This document shows positions 7,309 to 12,379 of a stretch of 12,379 bases of DNA, one piece after another. The notes under the pieces are model-generated. The model saw only the letters and a list, made by a program, of their open reading frames with translations, was not told where the DNA came from and searched no databases. Source of the stretch: Arcobacter sp. (GTDB lineage: Bacteria > Campylobacterota > Campylobacteria > Campylobacterales > Arcobacteraceae); contig JADGEG010000017.1 in assembly GCA_016744485.1 (NCBI GenBank), positions 4,364-16,742 of the forward strand. Direction: 5' to 3'. The position numbers and the translations under genes were made by a program. Position 1 is the stretch's first letter, and each line of letters begins with the position of its first letter.

Positions 7309-8058
7309 ACATATACCAAAAATAATTCTATAAATACCAAAACTTACAAAAGTAAAATTTTCTAAAAACTTTAAAAATAATTTAATTGCAAGAAATGCTG
7401 TAAGAAAAGATACTAAAAAACCGATACCTAGATTAATTAAATTGGTTTGCATAAATAATTCTTTATGATGTTTTAATAAATCATAAGCAGTTGTAGCACA
7501 CATTACAGGAAAAGCTAATAAGAATGAAAATTCAGCACTTGCTTTTCTATTTAATCCTACAATCATGGCACCAATTATACTAGAACCTGCTCGTGATGCA
7601 CCTGGAATTAAAGCAAAAATTTGTGCTAGACCTATATATAAAGCTTGTTTATAAGTAATATCTTCTACATCTAAAGTATGTGTTTTTATTGTCTTATAAA
7701 ATTTTTCCACAAATAAGAATATAATTCCACCTACTATAAAAGCAATTGCTACTATTTGTATTGAGAATAATTCTTTTATATGTTTTGCAAATATAAAACC
7801 AATAATACCGATAGGTAAAAAAGAAAGTGTTATTTTATACCATAAATTTATATGCTTTATTGTAAATTTTGAAGGATAATTTAAAATAACAGCTAAAATT
7901 GCAGCAAACTGAATAATAACTTCAAAGGCTTTATTGACATTTGTTTGCTCTATATTCATAAATTTACTTGCAACTATTAAATGTCCTGTTGATGAAATAG
8001 GTAAAAATTCTGTAATTCCTTCAATTAATCCTAAAATAATTGTATGAAATATTTCCAT
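7288..8058 (-). CDS. uppP: UppP (BacA), undecaprenyl-diphosphatase
   Basis: A 256-residue polytopic membrane phosphatase that converts undecaprenyl diphosphate to the monophosphate carrier and so recycles the lipid used by MurG. The two family signatures are present: EGITEFLPISSTGH (13-26, with E13, E17, S23 and H26) and PGASRAGSS (152-160, with R156), where many homologues have PGTSRSGST. The protein is slightly shorter than the ~270 of E. coli. High expression of this family is known to raise bacitracin tolerance. Its ATG overlaps the mqnA stop (TAATG on the - strand), so the two are co-translated. Its end overlaps murG tail to tail by 21 nt, and I see no intrinsic terminator between them. 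Confidence 0.95.
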   Translation of the reverse strand: MEIFHTIILGLIEGITEFLPISSTGHLIVASKFMNIEQTNVNKAFEVIIQFAAILAVILNYPSKFTIKHINLWYKITLSFLPIGIIGFIFAKHIKELFSIQIVAIAFIVGGIIFLFVEKFYKTIKTHTLDVEDITYKQALYIGLAQIFALIPGASRAGSSIIGAMIVGLNRKASAEFSFLLAFPVMCATTAYDLLKHHKELFMQTNLINLGIGFLVSFLTAFLAIKLFLKFLENFTFVSFGIYRIIFGICLLMIFN

Positions 8059-8717
8059 TAAAGACCTTTATTTTTTGATAGTTGTAAAAATAACTTTAAA
8101 CTTCTTTTTTCTTTTATACCTAAATTATAATCAATTTTTTGTAAATAAGATAAAATGTTTTTACTTGATATACCTGTTTTTTGTGAATATTTTTTTAAAA
8201 TATAAGAAGGTATTTTAACATGTTTTTTATTAAATCTTTTTGTAAGTTTATTTAATAAATTTTTATGCTTACAATAAGCTAAAACAGCAAAAACAAAGGG
8301 TAAGTTATATTTATCTTGCCAAGCTTTCGCTAAATCTATAAATTCTTTTGTAATATTTGAATGATAAAAATTTAAAGCTTTATCCCCTATTAAAACTTTT
8401 CCTTGTAAATCTAATACCTTTACTAAAGCATTTGAAGTATCACTTTGAAAATCTTTTTCGTTTTTACCTTTAATTAAAAGTACAGATAAAACTTCTTCTT
8501 TCGCAACAATACCAAAATCTAAATATTTTTCATTTTTTGATGTAATTGAAGATATAAAAGCACAATCAACTTTTCTTTTTTTAAACTTTTTATTAATAAA
8601 AGAGGGGTATGATTTTTTATATTCTATAATGGCTTTTAATTGAGTAGATTTTATTCTTTTCTTTAAATATACATGAAATGGTAATAAATTAATAAAGTCA
8701 ATTTTAGCAAATATCAA
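8058..8717 (-). CDS. mqnA: MqnA-like chorismate dehydratase, futalosine menaquinone pathway
   Basis: A 219-residue protein of the MqnA/MqnD periplasmic-binding-protein-like fold. MqnA dehydrates chorismate to 3-enolpyruvylbenzoate, the entry to the futalosine route of menaquinone synthesis used by Campylobacterota. Recognisable parts are the N-terminal KIDFINLLPF (5-14, compare the usual INxLNxxPF), VDCAFISSI (50-58, compare VDxAxIS) and VLIGDKAL (108-115, compare IGDxAL). It is clearly shorter than the ~270 residues of many MqnA proteins, with a basic Lys-rich C-terminus; short forms seem normal in this phylum, but MqnD-type or other activity is not excluded. The start is TTG (8717) with AAGGA on the - strand about 8 nt upstream; no in-frame ATG precedes the IDFINLLPF motif. 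It is the first gene of the mqnA-uppP pair and divergent from moaD. Confidence 0.82.
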   Translation of the reverse strand: MIFAKIDFINLLPFHVYLKKRIKSTQLKAIIEYKKSYPSFINKKFKKRKVDCAFISSITSKNEKYLDFGIVAKEEVLSVLLIKGKNEKDFQSDTSNALVKVLDLQGKVLIGDKALNFYHSNITKEFIDLAKAWQDKYNLPFVFAVLAYCKHKNLLNKLTKRFNKKHVKIPSYILKKYSQKTGISSKNILSYLQKIDYNLGIKEKRSLKLFLQLSKNKGL

Positions 8718-8746
8718 AGTATTTTTCCTTATAATAAAAATTATTT

Positions 8747-8758
8747 TGATATAATAAT
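8747..8758. promoter_or_regulatory. Candidate divergent promoter between mqnA and moaD
   Basis: In the 67-bp gap the + strand has TGATATAAT (8747-8755), an extended -10 box. A start near 8762 would give a leader of about 23 nt with AAAGGA (8774-8779) 5 nt before the moaD ATG. The same segment TATAATAAT (8750-8758) reads TATTAT on the - strand. A start near 8744 there would give a ~27-nt leader holding the mqnA AAGGA site. There is no clear -35. The extended -10 and the well-placed ribosome sites make this the best promoter candidate in the window. Confidence 0.6.
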
Positions 8759-8784
8759 ATAAAAATGTTTATTAAAGGATTAAT

Positions 8785-9006
8785 ATGGTTGAAGTAGAAT
8801 TCTTAGGACCCATAAATAAAGAATCAATGAACCTAGATATTAATAATATATCTCAATTAAGTGTAATTTTAAAAAAAGAAGAAGAATTGTCTAAATGGCT
8901 TGAATTATGTGCAGTTGCTGTTAATGATAAATTAATTTCTAACAATGATGTAAAATTATTTAATGGTGATAAAATATCTTTACTTCCTCCTATTTGTGGA
9001 GGTTGA
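8785..9006 (+). CDS. moaD: MoaD, molybdopterin synthase small (sulfur carrier) subunit
   Basis: A 73-residue ubiquitin-like sulfur carrier. Its C-terminal Gly-Gly (G72-G73, in LLPPICGG) is adenylated and turned into a thiocarboxylate, then donates sulfur to cyclic pyranopterin monophosphate in the MoaD-MoaE complex. Length and the GDKISLLPPxxGG ending are typical of MoaD rather than ThiS; moaE follows 4 nt later, which settles the choice. It has an AAAGGA ribosome site 5 nt before the ATG and a candidate promoter at 8747-8758. The GGAGG encoded by its last codons serves as the ribosome site of moaE. Confidence 0.93.
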   Translation: MVEVEFLGPINKESMNLDINNISQLSVILKKEEELSKWLELCAVAVNDKLISNNDVKLFNGDKISLLPPICGG

Positions 9007-9010
9007 TTTT

Positions 9011-9469
9011 ATGGTATCTAGATATCATACTTTAGAATTATATAATGGATCATTAAATGTTGAAAAAATAACTACAGCATGGTATAAAGAGTATAAAAAT
9101 TTAAATTATGGAGCAATCATTACTTTTGTTGGTGTTGTAAGAGATGAAAATGGAATTGATGGTTTATCATTTGATATTTATGAACCAATGCTTAAATTGT
9201 GGTTTGATAAATGGAGAAACAAAGTAAACAATAAAGATGTAATAATCTTAATGGCTCATAGTATTGGTGATGTTTTAAATCATGAATGCTCTTACATAGC
9301 TACAATATGTTCGAAACAAAGAAGATTGGCTTTAGAAATTATTGATTATTTTGTAGAAGATTTTAAAGCAAATGCAACGATTTGGAAATATGATCTTAAA
9401 AATCAAAAAAAATTTTATGCACAAGATAGAAGTAAACTTATTAAGCATGCAGGGGTACTAAATTTATGA
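9011..9469 (+). CDS. moaE: MoaE, molybdopterin synthase catalytic subunit
   Basis: A 152-residue catalytic subunit that, with thiocarboxylated MoaD, inserts two sulfurs into cyclic pyranopterin monophosphate to give molybdopterin. GAIITFVGVVRDENG (34-48, with R44) is the MoaE core. K119 and K126 (DFKANATIWKYD) match in position the catalytic lysines of E. coli MoaE. The usual SxHR segment is replaced by CSKQRR (100-105), and the loop after VRD is short, so the protein is divergent but keeps the catalytic lysines. I chose ATG 9011 because GGAGG (8998-9002) lies 8 nt upstream. The frame is open further upstream to a GTG at 8963, but those residues would lie inside moaD and are not MoaE-like. 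Its stop overlaps the next start (ATGA). Confidence 0.92.
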   Translation: MVSRYHTLELYNGSLNVEKITTAWYKEYKNLNYGAIITFVGVVRDENGIDGLSFDIYEPMLKLWFDKWRNKVNNKDVIILMAHSIGDVLNHECSYIATICSKQRRLALEIIDYFVEDFKANATIWKYDLKNQKKFYAQDRSKLIKHAGVLNL

Positions 9470-10719
9470 AAAACATTTTAATTGTTGAAGACAGTAAAGT
9501 TGTATCAGGTGCTATTAAAAACTTAATTGAAAAAGAATTCAACTTTCACTGTGTAATTTGTGAATCTAAAAAAGAATCAGCTCAAATTTTATTAAAATAT
9601 AAAGGTAAATTTGATGTAGCATTATTAGATTTAGGTCTACCAGATGCTCCAAATGGAGAAATAGTTGACTTTATTACTAAGTTTAATATACCAACTATTA
9701 TATTAACAGGCTCAACACTAAGTGAGGATGAAGTAAAATTTAGAAATAAAAACATAGTTGATTATGTAATAAAAGATGGCTCATATTCTTTTGTTTATGC
9801 AGTATCGGTAATAAAACGAATTATTAATAATTCAAAAATAAAAGTATTAATAGTTGATGATTCAAATGTATTTATTGAAAAAATAAAAAAATTAATATTA
9901 AGATATAAACTTATTGCATATACTGCAAGTAGTTCTGAAGAAGCTTTAAAGGTGTTGAAATTAAATCCTGATATCAAGCTTATTTTAACATATTATTATA
10001 TGCCAAATATAAATGGTTTAGAATTAACAAGAAAAATTAGAAAAAAATATACAAAAGATGAATTAGGAATAATTGTATTATCTAGTAATGATGATAAAAA
10101 AGCATCAACAAATGTATTAAAATATGGAGCAAATGATTTTTTAGATAAAAAATTTTCAAATGATGAATTTTTTGCAAGAATTTCTGCAAATTTAGAAATT
10201 TTAGAACTTTTTGAAGATGCTAATAACAAGGCAAATAGAGATTTTTTAACGGCTATGTATAATAGAAGGTATTTATTTCAAACAGGAGTTGAAAAATATA
10301 ATAAAGCTAAAAATAATAATATAGATTTTGCAATCGTAATTATAGATATAGATAAATTTAAAAATATAAATGATACTTATGGACACGACATTGGAGATAT
10401 TGCAATTAAAGAAGTTGCAAAAATTTTAAATAAACATTTTAATGATTATGATAATTTAATTGCAAGATTAGGAGGAGAAGAGTTTTGTATCTTGATTTCA
10501 AAAAAAACAAATGATGAGGTTAAAGAAATATTAGAAAAAGTTAGAAAAGATTTTGAAATAAATGTTATTGAAGTAAAAGATTTAAAAATTAAATATACTG
10601 TTTCTATTGGTTGTTCTTTTAATTTTGGAGTAAATATGGATGATATGATACAAAGTGCAGATAACAGTTTATTTGTTGCAAAAGATAATGGAAGAAATCA
10701 AATCAGGTATCGTGATTGA
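9466..10719 (+). CDS. Two-receiver GGDEF response regulator (predicted diguanylate cyclase)
   Basis: A 417-residue PleD-like architecture: REC1 (about 1-120), REC2 (about 125-245), GGDEF (about 255-415). REC1 keeps E8/D9, the phospho-acceptor D55 (VALLDLGLPD), T81 and K103. REC2 keeps D131/D132 and K228, but the acceptor position is Tyr: LTYYYMPNINGLEL (174-187) where LTDYxMPxxxGxEL is expected, so Y176 replaces Asp (codon TAT instead of GAT). The cyclase domain has DFLTAMYNRR (259-268), DIDKFKNINDTYGHDIGD (294-311) and an intact GGEEF (336-340), so it should make cyclic di-GMP from two GTP. The inhibitory RxxD site is absent: the place five residues before GGEEF reads DYDN (327-330). REC1 alone is therefore the likely phosphorylation input. 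It has no signal peptide or membrane segment. ATG overlaps the moaE stop; no histidine kinase is in the window. Confidence 0.93.
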   Translation: MKNILIVEDSKVVSGAIKNLIEKEFNFHCVICESKKESAQILLKYKGKFDVALLDLGLPDAPNGEIVDFITKFNIPTIILTGSTLSEDEVKFRNKNIVDYVIKDGSYSFVYAVSVIKRIINNSKIKVLIVDDSNVFIEKIKKLILRYKLIAYTASSSEEALKVLKLNPDIKLILTYYYMPNINGLELTRKIRKKYTKDELGIIVLSSNDDKKASTNVLKYGANDFLDKKFSNDEFFARISANLEILELFEDANNKANRDFLTAMYNRRYLFQTGVEKYNKAKNNNIDFAIVIIDIDKFKNINDTYGHDIGDIAIKEVAKILNKHFNDYDNLIARLGGEEFCILISKKTNDEVKEILEKVRKDFEINVIEVKDLKIKYTVSIGCSFNFGVNMDDMIQSADNSLFVAKDNGRNQIRYRD

Positions 10720-11507
10720 GAGTAGACTTACATAATCATACAAGTTTGTGCAATCATGCAAGTGGTAGTATAGAAGATTATATTAAAAAAGCAATTGAAC
10801 TAAAAATAAACATATATGGTTTTTCAGATCATGCTCCTATGAATTTTGATAAAAAGTATAGAATGTCGATTTTACAAAGTAAAATATATGAAAAAAATAT
10901 TTTAGAAATGAAAAAAAAATATGCTAATAAAATTAAAATACTATTAGCATATGAAGTAGATTATTTGCATCCTTATATTTTAGATGAAATACTGCAATCT
11001 AAAGTAGATTATTTAATTGGTTCTGTTCATTTCTTAAGAAATAAAAACTCTATTTGGGGTTTTGATAACCCAAAATTTATAGGTGTATACAAATCAAAAA
11101 ATATTGATGATATTTGGCAAGAATATTTTGATGCAATTGAACATATGGCTAAGAACAATATATTCGATATTGTTGGGCATCTTGATTTGATAAAAGTTTT
11201 TAATTTTTTACCAAAAAAGGACATTAAACTCATAGCCCTTAAAGCATTAAAGGCTATTAAAAAATCAAATATGGTTTTAGAAATCAATACTGCTGGTTTA
11301 AGAAAACCTATTAATGAAACATACCCTTCAAAAGATATATTAGAACTAGCATTTGATTTAAATATTAATATCACATTTTCTTCAGATGCACATTGTATTG
11401 AAGATATAGGATATAAATATGAAGATACTATAATAATGGCAAAAAAAATTGGATTTACAAAATGTGCAATTTTTGAAAATAGAGATATTGTATTATATGA
11501 ATTTTGA
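10716..11507 (+). CDS. PHP-family phosphatase, HisJ-like (probable histidinol-phosphatase)
   Basis: A 263-residue PHP-fold metal-dependent hydrolase. Its metal ligands look complete: H6 and H8 (DLHNH), H14 (LCNHA), D38-H39 (SDHAP), E80 (YEVDY), H105 (GSVHF), H155 (GHLDL), and D224 and H226 (SSDAH). Length and motif order fit the HisJ/HisK type of histidinol-phosphatase, which makes L-histidinol from histidinol phosphate. Other PHP phosphoesterases share these motifs, and no other his gene is in the window, so the substrate is only probable. The start is TTG at 10716, overlapping the stop of the cyclase gene (TTGA). The DLHNH motif begins at residue 4, so no later start is possible, and AGG (10705-10707) lies 8 nt upstream. 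It ends the moaD-to-PHP run; a weak AT-rich hairpin follows. Confidence 0.82.
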   Translation: MRVDLHNHTSLCNHASGSIEDYIKKAIELKINIYGFSDHAPMNFDKKYRMSILQSKIYEKNILEMKKKYANKIKILLAYEVDYLHPYILDEILQSKVDYLIGSVHFLRNKNSIWGFDNPKFIGVYKSKNIDDIWQEYFDAIEHMAKNNIFDIVGHLDLIKVFNFLPKKDIKLIALKALKAIKKSNMVLEINTAGLRKPINETYPSKDILELAFDLNINITFSSDAHCIEDIGYKYEDTIIMAKKIGFTKCAIFENRDIVLYEF

Positions 11508-11559
11508 TTTATGTATATTTTTTATACAAAAATAACTTAGTTTTTTTGTTATATTTAGC

Positions 11560-11591
11560 TATAGTATAGGTATATTAAAATTTTACAGGAG
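11560..11591 (+). promoter_or_regulatory. glnA: Candidate glnA promoter and ribosome site
   Basis: The 92-bp gap before glnA contains a T-rich stretch (11541-11555) and then TATAGT (11560-11565), a plausible -10 box; a second possibility is TATATT (11571-11576). A strong AGGAG (11587-11591) sits 8 nt before the ATG. A dedicated leader fits separate regulation of glnA, but I see no recognisable nitrogen-regulator or sigma-54 (GG-N10-GC) site. Confidence 0.5.
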
Positions 11592-11599
11592 TTAAAAAC

Positions 11600-12379
11600 A
11601 TGGGTAAGTTCGTGAATAATAATAAAGAATTTTTTCAGTATTGTGAAGATAATGAAGTTCAATTTGTTGATTTTAGATTTAGTGATATGAAAGGGATGTG
11701 GCATCATATTTCATATATGATGAGTGCTATTTCTGAGAGTCAATTTGATAACGGTATACCTTTTGATGGATCATCTGTTGATGCTTGGCAACCAATTAAC
11801 AAATCTGATATGATTTTAAAACCAGATGTAAATAGTTCTTTCTTAGATCCTTTTACAGCAGATCCTACAATTATAGTTATTTGTGATGTATATGATATTT
11901 ATAAAGAACAGATGTATGAAAAATGTCCAAGATCAATTGCAAAAAAAGCATTAGAACACTTAAGTACTTCAGGTGTAGGTGATGTTGCATACTTTGGTCC
12001 TGAGAATGAATTTTTTATTTTCGATGATGTTAAAATTATAGATTCAATTAATGAATCTTATTATAGAGTTGATACAGATGAGGGTGAATGGTCAGATAAT
12101 ACTGATTATGAAATAGGTAATATGGGACATAGACCAAGAACAAAAGGTGGATATTTTCCAGTTCAACCAACTGATTCTATGGTTGATTTAAGAGCTGAGA
12201 TGATGCAAGTATTATCTGATGTTGGACTCGAAGTTATTTTAGGACATCATGAAGTTGCACAAGGTCAAGGTGAAATTGGCATTGTTTATGATAGTTTAAT
12301 TGAAGCTGCTGATAATGTTCAAAAATATAAATATGTATGTAAAATGGTTGCTCATTTAAATGGTAAAACTTGTACTTTT
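11600..12379 (+). CDS. glnA: GlnA, type I glutamine synthetase, N-terminal part
   Basis: The first 260 codons of glutamine synthetase, open to the window edge; the full protein should be about 470-480 residues. It makes glutamine from glutamate, ammonia and ATP in the cytoplasm as a dodecamer. FVDFRFSDMKGMWHH near the start is the beta-grasp domain. FDGSSVDAWQPINKSDM carries the Asp-50-type loop. FGPENEFFIFD holds the metal-binding Glu pair (PENEFF instead of the more usual PEPEFF). KGGYFPVQPTDS, GHHEVAQGQGE (with the HHEVA metal-site segment) and AHLNGKTCTF follow as in type I enzymes. The region with the regulatory adenylylation tyrosine lies beyond the window, so that control cannot be judged. 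ATG 11600 has AGGAG 8 nt upstream. No coding frame of another gene interrupts it. Confidence 0.96.
   Translation, partial: MGKFVNNNKEFFQYCEDNEVQFVDFRFSDMKGMWHHISYMMSAISESQFDNGIPFDGSSVDAWQPINKSDMILKPDVNSSFLDPFTADPTIIVICDVYDIYKEQMYEKCPRSIAKKALEHLSTSGVGDVAYFGPENEFFIFDDVKIIDSINESYYRVDTDEGEWSDNTDYEIGNMGHRPRTKGGYFPVQPTDSMVDLRAEMMQVLSDVGLEVILGHHEVAQGQGEIGIVYDSLIEAADNVQKYKYVCKMVAHLNGKTCTF

Noticed and set aside
8963..9010. Upstream GTG start for MoaE (168-residue version)
   Set aside because: The extra residues lie inside moaD; ATG 9011 has GGAGG at the right distance and gives E. coli-like numbering of the catalytic lysines.
9795..9977. Open frame on the - strand inside the cyclase gene
   Set aside because: Antisense shadow of a well-supported gene; no family motif, Ser/Phe/Asn-rich composition typical of reversed AT-rich coding sequence.
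9996..10229. Second - strand open frame inside the cyclase gene
   Set aside because: Lies opposite the REC2 domain; no motif or ribosome site.
11027..11374. A 115-codon - strand open frame inside the PHP gene
   Set aside because: The PHP gene has complete metal-site motifs through this stretch; the reverse frame shows no family signature.
11508..11532. Hairpin TGTATA/TATACA after the PHP gene as a terminator or operator
   Set aside because: Stem of six mostly A-T pairs and no direct T tract on the 3' side; too weak to call in such AT-rich DNA.
1..12379. CRISPR array, insertion sequence, tRNA/rRNA, toxin-antitoxin or defence system
   Set aside because: I saw no regularly spaced repeats, transposase motifs, terminal inverted repeats or tRNA-like cloverleaf segments; almost all sequence is accounted for by housekeeping genes.

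Overview
The window is very AT-rich bacterial chromosome with tightly packed genes. Several things point to Campylobacterota (the former Epsilonproteobacteria), most likely an Arcobacter-like genus. There is a Csd4/Pgp1-type peptidoglycan carboxypeptidase with the unusual Gln-Glu-His zinc site. A short MqnA of the futalosine menaquinone pathway is present. FtsW carries the extended loop before its catalytic Asp that I associate with this phylum. The candidate promoters are AT-rich -10 boxes without a clear -35. The genus-level assignment is an inference from protein style, not a database match.

Layout. (1) Positions 1-2581, + strand: the end of moaC, a small DUF493/YbeD-like gene, a Tat-type M15 metallopeptidase and a csd4/pgp1 homologue, closed by a clear intrinsic terminator. 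(2) 2621-5015, - strand: ftsI-type transpeptidase followed by a cytoplasmic cyclophilin. (3) 5045-7308, + strand: ftsW and murG with an ATGA overlap, divergent from ftsI across 29 bp. (4) 7288-8717, - strand: mqnA then uppP (TAATG overlap); uppP runs tail to tail into the end of murG. (5) 8785-11507, + strand: moaD, moaE, a two-receiver GGDEF protein and a PHP-family phosphatase, packed with 4-nt gaps or overlaps. (6) 11600 to the end: the first 260 codons of glnA, behind its own leader.

How the genes fit together. Most of the window serves the cell wall. MurG makes lipid II, FtsW polymerises it, the FtsI-type PBP cross-links it, UppP recycles the undecaprenyl carrier, and the M15 and Csd4-like peptidases trim stem peptides. 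A second theme is molybdenum cofactor synthesis (moaC at the left edge, moaD and moaE at 8.8-9.5 kb). MqnA feeds menaquinone synthesis, and glnA assimilates ammonia.

I see no mobile element, CRISPR array, rRNA or tRNA, and no gene-free stretch over 300 bases. I do not see a clearly new biological system; this looks like core genome. The points most worth a second look are the receiver domain whose phospho-acceptor Asp is Tyr in the diguanylate cyclase, the overlapping M15/csd4 peptidase pair, a possible leaderless ftsW start, and the same symmetric TATAATAAT element in both divergent intergenic gaps.
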